Assembly (NCBI RefSeq): GCF_019219825.1
Contig: NZ_JAHUXH010000032.1
Span: 16,147-80,146, forward strand
Length of the DNA stretch: 64,000 bases
DNA from: Streptomyces sp. TRM70350
GTDB lineage: Bacteria; Actinomycetota; Actinomycetes; Streptomycetales; Streptomycetaceae
Direction: 5' to 3'
Positions within the stretch are counted from its first letter, which is position 1, and every line of letters begins with the position of its first letter. Below the pieces are notes generated by a model. It was not told the DNA's origin and did not search any database. It saw nothing but the letters and a program-made list of their open reading frames with translations. Positions 49,062-57,252 of the stretch are shown here, one piece after another. The position numbers and the translations under genes were made by a program.

Positions 49062-49556
49062 TCAGGCGGTCACGGCACGCGCCTCGCAGCGGGCGGTGGT
49101 GTGCATGGGCATCTCCGTGAGGCCCGGGTAGTAGATGTGCAGGCTCACCGCCGGTTCGAGGGCGTCGTTCACCACCTCGTGCACATAGCCCGGCGCGAAC
49201 ACCCGCTGCGCCCCCGGCCCCAACGCGCGCGTGCCCCGCCGTGTCCGCTCGGTGAGGGTGCCGTCCAGGACGGTGAGAACACCGGAGGAGGGGCCGTGGT
49301 CGTGCGGGCCGCTGCCCTGGCCGGGCACCCAGGACAGCAGCCAGACCTCGTAGCCGGGGCCGGTGCGCAGCCGGTGGTACCAGCGGCTGGTGGCGTCGTA
49401 CTCGACAAGGTGCTCCCACTGGGAGCGGTCGGCGGCGATGGAGCGGGCCAGGCCGACGAACTCGGCGACGGTGGCCGGGTGCTCGCGCGGGGCCTGGAGC
49501 AGGTGCGGGACTTCGAGGATGTCGCCGGCGATCTGGAGGTCGCTGTCGCTGTTCAT
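49062..49556 (-). CDS. Cysteine dioxygenase family protein (cupin)
   Basis: A 164-residue cupin. The iron ligands are His85 and His87 (GSGPHDHGPSSG) and His126 (APGYVHEVVN). The family's substrate-side segment SRWYHRLRTGPGYEVWLLSW is present. Cysteine dioxygenase oxidises L-cysteine to cysteine sulfinate with O2. The related 3-mercaptopropionate enzymes share these motifs. I chose the ATG at 49556, which matches family N-termini (MNSDSDLQIAG). It is the last gene before a 660-bp non-coding stretch shared with divergent whiB. A hairpin lies in its presumed leader. Confidence 0.88.
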   Translation of the reverse strand: MNSDSDLQIAGDILEVPHLLQAPREHPATVAEFVGLARSIAADRSQWEHLVEYDATSRWYHRLRTGPGYEVWLLSWVPGQGSGPHDHGPSSGVLTVLDGTLTERTRRGTRALGPGAQRVFAPGYVHEVVNDALEPAVSLHIYYPGLTEMPMHTTARCEARAVTA

Positions 49557-50113
49557 GGGGTGGTGTGGTTCCTCGGCGGGAGAGCGGAGACGCGGAAAGA
49601 ACGAGAAGACAGCCGAGTCGGGGCGACTCGGGGTGCAGCCGGAGCGCGTGGGGCTCAACAGCTGGAACAGCAACAACAGCTACAGCGAGCGTGGGCAGCA
49701 CCGAGGGACCCGGCGGAGCGGGTCGAGGTGGGCGCCAAGTTCGCGAGCATGCCCACAAGGACACCGGCTCACACTCGCACTGTCAACTCGGCGCCCGATA
49801 TGTGGGACATGTTTCACCTCTTCCGGTTCATCGCTCAGGTGAAAGGTTTGCTCAGGCCGTCACCGGGACACATGGCGCACAACCGGGCGCGCAAGCCTCG
49901 TTGCGATCCCGTGATCCGACTGTGATCCGGTTCGCATCGGCGCGCGCGTCGGAACGAGATCGAGCCAGTGGGCGTCCTTCTCCGTACAGGGTCTGCGTGA
50001 GGCCGGTGGCCTCCTGGACCCCGACAGCGTGTCAAGGTTTATGGCGATTTGAACACTTTCCGCACGGCCTTGGTTCCGCAGAGTGAATAAGGGGCTCAAT
50101 AGCAGATCTCGGC
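49557..50113. other. Long intergenic region between cysteine dioxygenase and whiB
   Basis: About 560 bp with no convincing gene. It holds a hairpin CCGAGTCG-GGG-CGACTCGG at 49613-49631, 57 bp upstream of the dioxygenase ATG, which could act in the leader of that gene. GTGATCCG occurs twice near 49909-49928. The part from 50030 to 50110 is AT-richer and leads into the whiB promoter. Confidence 0.4.
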
Positions 50114-50143
50114 TTGACTCGCCCGGAGCAGCACACTTGTAAT
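50114..50143 (+). promoter_or_regulatory. Candidate whiB promoter
   Basis: TTGACT (50114-50119) and TGTAAT (50138-50143) are 18 bp apart. The -35 is close to the vegetative consensus and the -10 is fair. Transcription would start about 65-70 nt before the whiB ATG. GTGTC (complement of GACAC, the WhiA core) lies just after, at 50151. Confidence 0.45.
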
Positions 50144-50216
50144 TTCACTCGTGTCGTTCAGCCGAAATCGGTAACGGCAACATCACGGGGACGTGAAAGA
50201 CAGACGAGGGGCGCAC

Positions 50217-50480
50217 ATGACCGAGCTGGTGCAGCAACTGCTGGTCGACGACGCGGACGAGGAACTCGGCTGGCAGGAGCGCGCGCTGTGCGCCCAGACC
50301 GACCCCGAGTCCTTCTTCCCCGAGAAGGGCGGCTCGACCCGCGAGGCCAAGAAGGTCTGTCTCGCCTGCGAGGTCCGCTCCGAATGTCTTGAGTACGCCC
50401 TGGCCAACGACGAGAGATTCGGCATCTGGGGCGGTCTGTCCGAGCGTGAGCGCCGCCGCCTGAAGAAGGCGGCCGTCTGA
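50217..50480 (+). CDS. whiB: Sporulation regulator WhiB
   Basis: An 87-residue iron-sulfur transcription factor. The four [4Fe-4S] cysteines are Cys25, Cys48, Cys51 and Cys57 in the Wbl pattern C...CxxC...C. The G[I/V]WGG turn (GIWGG) and basic C-terminus (RRRLKKAAV) follow. The sequence agrees with S. coelicolor WhiB as I remember it over essentially its whole length. WhiB works with WhiA to stop aerial growth and start sporulation septation. GACGAGGGGCGCAC precedes the ATG. It is monocistronic, with a promoter candidate and a hairpin terminator. Confidence 0.97.
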   Translation: MTELVQQLLVDDADEELGWQERALCAQTDPESFFPEKGGSTREAKKVCLACEVRSECLEYALANDERFGIWGGLSERERRRLKKAAV

Positions 50481-50518
50481 ACCGAACGGCACACATCGTC
50501 TTCGCACCTACGGGGCGA

Positions 50519-50559
50519 ACGGCCCGTCGCGGGTGGGTTATCCACAGGCGGCGGGCCGT
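50519..50559 (+). terminator. Terminator hairpin after whiB with DnaA-box-like loop
   Basis: ACGGCCCGTCGC pairs with GCGGCGGGCCGT (12 bp, one G-U pair) around a 17-nt loop. The loop contains TTATCCACA (50538-50546), a perfect match to the classical DnaA box. Confidence 0.6.
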
Positions 50560-50662
50560 CGTCATGGGCAGCCGATAGTGTGGTCGCTCGTCCGAGACAC
50601 CCCGCCGTCCCCGTACGGCACAGGTGTCCACCGCAGTCCACCGAACCGGGGCCCGTACCTCG

Positions 50663-53600
50663 ATGTCCGTGCACAGCCACACGGCAGCCCAGCACGATGC
50701 CGCTGCCACACCAGAGTTCCCGCGTCATGTGGTGACCGCGGTCCTCGTCTCCCACGACGGCGCCCGCTGGCTGCCCGACGCGCTCGCCGGGCTGCTCGGC
50801 CAGGAGCGGCCGGTTCAGTACGTCATGGCCGCCGACACCGGCAGCGCCGACGACTCCGCCCAGCTCGTCACCGAGGCGCTCGGCCCCGACCGCGTGCTGC
50901 ACCTCGCCCGGCGCACCGGCTTCGGCCAGGCCGTCGAGGAGGTCAACCGCACCGCGCCCGTCCTCACCCCGGACGACCTGCCGTACCTGCGGCGGCCGAG
51001 CGGCTGGGACCCCGTCACGCGCACCTGGCGCGACGACGCCTACGACCTGCCCGAGCTGCCGTACGGGGAGCCGGTGCAGTGGCTGTGGCTGCTGCACGAC
51101 GACTGCGCGCCCGAACCCGACGCGCTGGCCGAGCTGCTGCGGGTGGTGGAGAACGAACTCGAACTGGGCCGCGACGACGTGGCCGTCGTCGGCCCCAAGC
51201 TGCGCGGCTGGTACGACCGCAGGCAGCTGCTCGAAGTCGGCGTCACCATCGCCAACTCCGGCCGCCGTTGGACCGGCCTGGACCGCCGCGAACAGGACCA
51301 GGGCCAGCACGACCACGTCCGGCCGGTGCTGTCCGTGTCCACCGCCGGCATGCTGATCCGCCGCGATGTCTTCGAACAGCTCGGCGGATTCGACCGGCGC
51401 CTGCCCCTGATGCGCGACGACGTCGACCTGTGCTGGCGCGCCCACGCCGCCGGGCACCGCGTCCTCGTCGCACCGGAGGCGGTCGTACGACACGCCGAGG
51501 CGGCCTCCCGCGAGCGCCGCACCGTCGACTGCGCGGGCCGCACCGCCGCCTCCCCGCACAAGGTCGACAAGGCCGGCGCCGTCTACACCCTCCTCGTCAA
51601 CGCCCGCACGGCCACGCTGCCCTGGGTGCTGCTGCGGCTCGTCCTCGGCACGCTGCTGCGGACCGTCGCCTATCTGGTCGGCAAGGTGCCGGGCCAGGCG
51701 GTCGACGAGATCCGGGGCCTGCTGAGCGTGCTGCTGCGGCCCGAGCGGATCATCGCGGGCCGCCGACGGCGAGGCCGGCCGGTGGTCGACAAGGGCGAGC
51801 TGCGGCCGCTGTTCCCGCCGCCCGGCGCGACCGTGCGGGCCACCGTCGAACAAGTGGCGGGCAACGTCGTCGGCCGCTCCGACACGGAGGTCACCTCCGG
51901 CGCCGGACGGCACGGCGGCGCGGTGGAGTCCGGGCCCGGCGGCGACGACGCCGAGTTCCTGGAGATCGAACAGTTCGCCCGCCTGAAGCGCATCGCCCGC
52001 AACCCCGGCCCCATGCTCTTCGTGGTGCTGCTGTTCGCCTCACTGGTCGCCTGCCGCGAACTCCTCGGCGGCGGCTCCCTCGCGGGCGGCGCCCTGCTGC
52101 CCGCCCCCGCCGACTCCGGTGAGCTGTGGTCGCGTTACCTCGACTCCTGGCACCCGGTGGGCGCCGGCGGAGACGCGCCCGCGCCGCCGTATCTCGCGCT
52201 GGTGGCGATGCTGGCCTCGGTGCTGTTCGGCTCCACGGGCCTCGCGGTCACGGTGCTGCTGATCTGCTCGGTGCCGCTGGCCGGGTTCACCGCGTACTTC
52301 GCCTCCCGCGCGCTCGTCGAGTCCCGGCTGCTGCGCGCCTGGGCGGCCGTCGTCTACGCCTTCCTGCCCGCCGCCACCGGCGCCCTCGCCGGCGGCCGGC
52401 TCGGCACCGCTGTCCTCGCCGTGCTGCTGCCGCTCCTCGCGCGCGCGGCCATCGCGGCCAGCGGCCTCGCGAATGCCTCAGGCGCGCGCGGCACTTGGCG
52501 CGCCACCTGGGCGTACGCCCTGCTGCTGACGGTCACCACCGCGTTCACGCCGATCGTGTGGCCCGTCGCGCTGGTGCTCGGCATCGGCCTGCTCGCCGTG
52601 CGCCACGGCGACATCACCGCCTACGGCCTGCGCTTTCTGACCCAGCTGGGCACACCCCTGCTGCTCCTCGCCCCCTGGTCGCTGTCCCTGCTGCCGTTCG
52701 GCTTCTTCCGCGAAGCCGGTCTGGAGTACGGCGACTCGGCCGCCTCCGCCCTCGACCTGCTCGGCGCCAGCCCGGGCGGGCCCGGCACGGTCAGCGGCCT
52801 GATGCTGATCGGCATCGTGCTGGCCGCGCTGGCCGCCCTGATGAGGCACGAGCGCCAGCGGGGCATCTGGACGGCCTGGGCGGCCGCCCTGGTGGGCCTC
52901 GTCTTCGCGGTGCTGTCCAACAGCTCCGCCTGGGCCGGTCCCGCGACCCTCGTCTACGGCATCGCGCTCCTCACGGCCGCCGTGATGGGCGCCGAGGGGG
53001 CACGCGCGCGCGTGGCCGAGCAGAGCTTCGGCTGGCGCCAGCCGGTCGCCGCGCTGATCGCCTTCGCCTCGGCCGCGGGCCCGCTGCTCGTCGCCGCCGG
53101 CTGGATGCTCCGCGGCGCCGACGGACCAGTGGAGCGGCGCGATCCGGTGCAGGTGCCCGCGTTCGTCGCCGAGGAGAGCGGCACCCGCGACCAGGCCCGC
53201 ACCCTCGTCCTCGACAGCGACTCGCCCGCCCACGTCGGCTACACCCTGGTCCGCGGCTCCGGCGCCCGCCTCGGCGACGCCGAACTCGCCGCGGCCGACG
53301 GCGGCAACGCCGCGCTCGACAAGGTCGTCGCCAACCTCGTCGCCGGCTCCGGCGCCGACCAGGCCGACCAGCTCGGCGACTTCGCCGTGCGCTACGTCCT
53401 CGTGCACAAGGGCGCGCCCCGCGAGGTCGGCCGCGTCCTGGACGCCACTCCCGGCCTGAGCCGGCTCAGCCAGCAGGACGGCAGCGCCCTGTGGCGGGTC
53501 GACCGCCAGGTCGCGCGCGCGGTCATCGTCCGGGCCTCCGGCTCCGGCGACCCGCAGCCGGTCGCCGCCGGACCCGTCGAGATCCACACCAAGGTCCCCG

Positions 53601-54328
53601 ACGGCGCCGACGGCCGGATCCTGCGCCTCGCGGACACCGCCTCCGACGGCTGGACCGCCACCCTCGACGGCAAGCCGCTCACCCGCACCACTGTCGACGG
53701 CTGGGCCCAGGGCTTCGAACTCCCCTCCGGCGGCGGCACGCTGGACGTCACCTACGACGACCCGATCGCCCACACCGCCTGGCTGTGGGCGCAGGGCTTC
53801 CTCGCCGTCGTCCTCGTCGTGCTCGCCCTGCCCGGGCGCCGCCGTGACGTCGACGACGACCTCCCCGAGGAGCCCGTGATCCCCGCCCAGGCCGTCGCCG
53901 GCGAGGGCCGCCGCGCCCGCCGCCTGCGCGCACAGGCCGAGGCCGAAGAGGCCGGCCGGGACGAGGCGTTCCCGTCTCCGGCGCAGGAGGAGATCCCGGT
54001 GCCGGTGCCGCACCAGCAGTCCTACGACGACTGGGACACCGCGAGCCACGCGGGCGCCGAGTACGGCACGTACGGCGCGGAGCAGTACCAGGGCGCCGAT
54101 CAGCAGTACGCGGCGGGCGCGTACGGGCAGCCGTACCAGAACGACCAGTACCAGGCGGACCCCTACCAGGGCGGGCAGTACGACCCGTACGCGTACGGAG
54201 GTTCGGCGCAGCAGGGGGCGTACGAGCAGACGTACGACCAGTACCCGCAGGGCTATGACGCGACGTACGACCCGGCGCAGCAGCAACGCCCGCATGGCAG
54301 TGAGCGCCCCGACGGGAGTCAGCAGTGA
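50663..54328 (+). CDS. Large GT2 glycosyltransferase-membrane protein with Tyr/Gln-rich tail
   Basis: About 1221 residues. The N-terminal third is a GT-A glycosyltransferase (VVTAVLVSHDGARWLPDAL; VMAADTGSADDSAQLV; LWLLHDDCAPEPDALAELL; FDRRLPLMRDDVDLCWRAH). A middle part with about a dozen hydrophobic helices follows, then an extracytoplasmic beta-rich domain, one last helix (WLWAQGFLAVVLVVLALPG) and a cytoplasmic tail. That tail, the last 100 or so residues, is dominated by Tyr, Gln, Gly and Ala (EQYQGADQQYAAGAYGQPYQ). It probably builds or exports a surface glycan. The ATG at 50663 is preferred, and GTG 50624 is possible. It overlaps the next gene by GTGA. Confidence 0.82.
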   Translation: MSVHSHTAAQHDAAATPEFPRHVVTAVLVSHDGARWLPDALAGLLGQERPVQYVMAADTGSADDSAQLVTEALGPDRVLHLARRTGFGQAVEEVNRTAPVLTPDDLPYLRRPSGWDPVTRTWRDDAYDLPELPYGEPVQWLWLLHDDCAPEPDALAELLRVVENELELGRDDVAVVGPKLRGWYDRRQLLEVGVTIANSGRRWTGLDRREQDQGQHDHVRPVLSVSTAGMLIRRDVFEQLGGFDRRLPLMRDDVDLCWRAHAAGHRVLVAPEAVVRHAEAASRERRTVDCAGRTAASPHKVDKAGAVYTLLVNARTATLPWVLLRLVLGTLLRTVAYLVGKVPGQAVDEIRGLLSVLLRPERIIAGRRRRGRPVVDKGELRPLFPPPGATVRATVEQVAGNVVGRSDTEVTSGAGRHGGAVESGPGGDDAEFLEIEQFARLKRIARNPGPMLFVVLLFASLVACRELLGGGSLAGGALLPAPADSGELWSRYLDSWHPVGAGGDAPAPPYLALVAMLASVLFGSTGLAVTVLLICSVPLAGFTAYFASRALVESRLLRAWAAVVYAFLPAATGALAGGRLGTAVLAVLLPLLARAAIAASGLANASGARGTWRATWAYALLLTVTTAFTPIVWPVALVLGIGLLAVRHGDITAYGLRFLTQLGTPLLLLAPWSLSLLPFGFFREAGLEYGDSAASALDLLGASPGGPGTVSGLMLIGIVLAALAALMRHERQRGIWTAWAAALVGLVFAVLSNSSAWAGPATLVYGIALLTAAVMGAEGARARVAEQSFGWRQPVAALIAFASAAGPLLVAAGWMLRGADGPVERRDPVQVPAFVAEESGTRDQARTLVLDSDSPAHVGYTLVRGSGARLGDAELAAADGGNAALDKVVANLVAGSGADQADQLGDFAVRYVLVHKGAPREVGRVLDATPGLSRLSQQDGSALWRVDRQVARAVIVRASGSGDPQPVAAGPVEIHTKVPDGADGRILRLADTASDGWTATLDGKPLTRTTVDGWAQGFELPSGGGTLDVTYDDPIAHTAWLWAQGFLAVVLVVLALPGRRRDVDDDLPEEPVIPAQAVAGEGRRARRLRAQAEAEEAGRDEAFPSPAQEEIPVPVPHQQSYDDWDTASHAGAEYGTYGAEQYQGADQQYAAGAYGQPYQNDQYQADPYQGGQYDPYAYGGSAQQGAYEQTYDQYPQGYDATYDPAQQQRPHGSERPDGSQQ

Positions 54329-55785
54329 ACCGCACCACCCTGTCCCTGATCGCCGGCGTCGGCGCGCTCGCCGCCGTCACCGGGTTCGCCGTGGTGTCCG
54401 CCCCGGACGCGACCGGCACGGGCACCGCCAAGGCGGCCGCCCGGTTGCCGGTGGAGCGCACGAGCCTGGCCTGCCCCGCGCCCAGCACGTCCGACCTCGC
54501 CGAGACGACGTACACCTCCTTCACCCCGGTCACCGAGGGCACGGGCAGCGAGGGGAAGGGCGAGCTGAAGTCGGTCAAGGGCGGCAAGGCCGGCAAGCCC
54601 GTGCTGGAGCCCAACGAGCCCGGCTCGCCGGTGTCCGGGGAGAGTTCGGGGGGTGACGCGCCCGCGCTGATCGGCACGGCGGAGGGGAAGTTCGCGCCCG
54701 GGTGGACCGTGCAGCAGACGACCGAGGTCGCCGCCGGTGCCGGGCGCGGGCTGCTGGGGGTCAACTGCCAGGCCCCGGACACCGAGTTCTGGTTCCCGGG
54801 GGCCAGCACGGCCGACGGGCGGACCGACTACGTGCACCTGACCAACCCGGACGACTCCGCCGCCGTGGTGGACATCGAGCTGTACGGCAAGGACGGGGCG
54901 CTGGAGTCCCCGGTGGGGGAGGGCATCACGGTCGCGCCCCAGTCCAGCGAGCCGATCCTGCTGTCGACGCTGACCGACGCAAAGGAGACCGACCTCACGG
55001 TCCACGTGAACGTCCGCAGCGGGCGGGTCGGTGCCGCGGTGCAGGCGCTGGACGACAAGGTGGGCGGCGACTGGCTGGCGCCGGCCGCGGAGCCGGCCGG
55101 GAGCCTGGTGGTGCCGGGCATCCCCAAGGACGCGACGGCGGTGCGCCTGGTCGCGTTCACGCCGGGCGACGCCGACGCCGACCTCAAGGTGCGGCTGGCC
55201 TCGCCGAGCGGGCTGATCACGCCGGCCGGGCACGAGACGCTGCACGTCAAGCCGGGCATGACGACCGCCGTCGACCTCGGGGACGTCACGCACGGCGAGG
55301 CCGGATCACTGGTGCTGACGCCCACGGACCGGGCGGCGCCGGTGGTGGCCGCCGTGCAGGTGGTGCGCGGGAAGGGCGACTCCCAGGAGACGGCGTTCAT
55401 CCCGGCGACGCGAGCGGTGGGCACGCGCGCGTCGTCGGCCGGCAACACCGCGAAGGGCGTGGCCCTGTCGCTGGCCGCCCCGGGGGAGTCGGCGCAGGTC
55501 AAGGTCACGGCGTCGGCGGGCAGCGAGGGAGGCACGGCGGTGTCGAGGACGTACTCGGTCAAGGCGGGCACGACACAGGACGTCGAGGTGCCAGTGCCGA
55601 GCGGCCTCAAGGGCACGTACGCGCTCACGGTGGAGCCGGTGTCGGGCGGCCCGGTCTACGCGTCCCGCACCCTGACGGCGACGCAGGACGGCGTCCCGGC
55701 CTTCACGGTCCAGACCCTGCCCGACGACCGGGGGAAGGTGGCCGTGCCGGAGGCGAAGCAGGATCTGTCGGTACTGCAGAAGTAG
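54325..55785 (+). CDS. DUF5719-like exported/membrane-anchored protein
   Basis: A 486-residue protein with an N-terminal signal or anchor (LSLIAGVGALAAVTGFAVV) and a long extracytoplasmic beta-sandwich region. The Cys of SLACPAPSTSD and of LLGVNCQAPDTEFWFPG bracket the first part. Repeated Ig-like strands follow (DYVHLTNPDDSAAVVDIELY; AVRLVAFTPGDADADLKV; KGTYALTVEPVSGGPVY). This pattern matches DUF5719 proteins, which in actinobacteria usually follow a large GT2-membrane protein. Its GTG overlaps the stop of that gene, so the two are probably partners. Enzymatic function is unknown. Confidence 0.75.
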   Translation: MNRTTLSLIAGVGALAAVTGFAVVSAPDATGTGTAKAAARLPVERTSLACPAPSTSDLAETTYTSFTPVTEGTGSEGKGELKSVKGGKAGKPVLEPNEPGSPVSGESSGGDAPALIGTAEGKFAPGWTVQQTTEVAAGAGRGLLGVNCQAPDTEFWFPGASTADGRTDYVHLTNPDDSAAVVDIELYGKDGALESPVGEGITVAPQSSEPILLSTLTDAKETDLTVHVNVRSGRVGAAVQALDDKVGGDWLAPAAEPAGSLVVPGIPKDATAVRLVAFTPGDADADLKVRLASPSGLITPAGHETLHVKPGMTTAVDLGDVTHGEAGSLVLTPTDRAAPVVAAVQVVRGKGDSQETAFIPATRAVGTRASSAGNTAKGVALSLAAPGESAQVKVTASAGSEGGTAVSRTYSVKAGTTQDVEVPVPSGLKGTYALTVEPVSGGPVYASRTLTATQDGVPAFTVQTLPDDRGKVAVPEAKQDLSVLQK

Positions 55786-55815
55786 GCGGTAGGCACGTCA
55801 CCGGGCGATGCCCCC

Positions 55816-56265
55816 TCAGTCCTCGCCGTACCGCGGATCCACCGTCTCCGGCGTCAGACCGAGCAGTTCGGCGACCTGTTCGACGACGACCTCGTGCACC
55901 AGTGCCGCCCGCTCGTCGCGGCCCTTGGTGCGGATCTCGACCGGACGCCGGTAGACGACCACCCGCGCGGGACGCCCCTCACGTGCCGGAATCGTGCCGC
56001 CCAGCGGTACCGCCTCGTCGTTCCACGCCCGCCCGGGCCCGTCCAGCCTCGGTACTTCGAGGACGAGGAAATCGATGTCGGCAAGCTGCGGCCACCGCCG
56101 CTCCAGGCGCTCCACGGAGTCCTGCACCAGATCCGCGAACGCCTCGGCACGGCTCGCCGCGAGCGGCACCTGAGGGGGCGCGATCGGGCCGCGCATGCCC
56201 CGGCCGTGACGATCACGGCGGCGGGGCCCGGGGCCTGCGGCGCGGGGCGGTACTCGGTTGTCCAT
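55816..56265 (-). CDS. Metallopeptidase-family (zincin-like) protein with incomplete zinc motif
   Basis: A 149-residue protein of the small zincin-like family annotated as metallopeptidase family protein. A basic start (PRRRDRHGRGMRG) precedes FADLVQDSVERLERRWPQL, the strand DIDFLVLEVPRLDGPGRAWN and VVVYRRPVEIRTKGRDERA. The usual HExxH zinc helix is ALVHEVVVEQVAELLGL here, so the His-Glu is kept but the second His is absent. Peptidase activity is thus doubtful. The ATG at 56265 (MDNRV) is preferred and an ATG at 56196 is possible. It sits beside the DUF3499 gene, as in mycobacteria (from memory). Confidence 0.8.
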   Translation of the reverse strand: MDNRVPPRAAGPGPRRRDRHGRGMRGPIAPPQVPLAASRAEAFADLVQDSVERLERRWPQLADIDFLVLEVPRLDGPGRAWNDEAVPLGGTIPAREGRPARVVVYRRPVEIRTKGRDERAALVHEVVVEQVAELLGLTPETVDPRYGED

Positions 56266-56559
56266 CACTGGTGAAGCGTAGTCCTCGCGCGAGGCGCGTG
56301 CCCGGCCTCCACGCGGCATTGCGGACCTGCACCCGCCGCCGCACGGCATGTCGCAGGATGACCATTCCAGCCAAGGTTGGGCTCGATTCCGTATCTCTCC
56401 GAGACCGGCGATCACGAGGCAATTGATGGCGTTTGTGTGCGGTGTTGACCGGTTTCGTGGTCGTACGAGACACCGGACAGACATGTCCGCGCAGGTCAGC
56501 CGGGTGTGTCGAAAGAGACCTGTGGGACGGTTCACGGCACGACACGGTGGAGTGACCTG

Positions 56560-56982
56560 GTGGAGAGTCGTCGCGGCCCGCTCAAGAGTGCGGTACCGTC
56601 CAACGTCGTGAGCCCTGTACGTCGCTGTTCGCGCACCGCTTGCGGCCGTCCCGCCGTAGCGACGCTGACGTACGTCTACGCCGACTCCACCGCGGTCCTC
56701 GGCCCGCTCGCCACCTACGCGGAACCCCACTGCTACGACCTGTGCGCCGAGCACTCCGAGCGCCTCACCGCCCCCCGCGGCTGGGAGGTCGTCCGGCTCC
56801 TCGACGGCTCCGCTCCGGCCCGCCCCAGCGGAGACGACCTGGAAGCGCTTGCCAACGCGGTGCGCGAGGCCGCCCGGCCCCAGGAGCGCGCGGCGCAGGC
56901 CGGTGGCGGCGGCCGCGCGGCGGACCCGATGGAGGTCGCGCGCCGCGGCCACCTGCGGGTTCTGCGTTCGCCCGACAGCTGA
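56560..56982 (+). CDS. DUF3499 family protein with zinc-ribbon-like cysteines
   Basis: A 140-residue actinobacterial protein. The conserved block is RRCSRTACGRPAVATLTYVY, then ADSTAVLGPLATYAEPHCYD and LCAEHSERLTAPRGWEVVRL. Cys pairs CSRTAC and CYDLC, the latter with a following His, suggest one zinc site. The C-terminal 60 residues are Ala/Arg/Gly-rich. Two starts compete. GTG 56560 has GGAG at 7 nt. GTG 56608 lies 8 nt after TACCGT and would be nearly leaderless. Function is unknown. It is conserved next to manB in actinobacteria. Confidence 0.83.
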   Translation: MESRRGPLKSAVPSNVVSPVRRCSRTACGRPAVATLTYVYADSTAVLGPLATYAEPHCYDLCAEHSERLTAPRGWEVVRLLDGSAPARPSGDDLEALANAVREAARPQERAAQAGGGGRAADPMEVARRGHLRVLRSPDS

Positions 56983-57252
56983 TGCCGACATCGCCGCCGC
57001 CCTGGCGGCGCGGGCGCCATGGTCGCCGATCTACCCCGTGACCTCCGTGCCGGCCCTCGCCTACGTCATGAACCTCTCCGGGCAGGCGGCCGCCATTGTC
57101 TGATCGTGGTCGGCCAGAGTTCACCGGTGCTCGCCTGGATGCTGCCCTGACCTGAGGGTTACGGCTGGGAGTCCAGTTTCGGTCAGCGCAGGTCGTTGTC
57201 GGCGGGGGCGGGTAGTTTGGGGGCACCGATAGGACTTTCAGGAGGGTTGGCC

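Noticed and set aside
49835..50099. Cysteine-responsive leader peptide upstream of the cysteine dioxygenase gene.
   Set aside because: Short minus-strand frames exist but contain no clustered Cys codons next to a stop and terminator, so attenuation is unsupported.
50140..50160. BldD box upstream of whiB around TTCACTCGTGTCGTT.
   Set aside because: Only half of the palindromic consensus fits. The other half-site does not align at the required spacing.
56849..57103. Small plus-strand frame after the DUF3499 gene.
   Set aside because: It overlaps the DUF3499 gene in another frame, has no ribosome site and no recognisable sequence.
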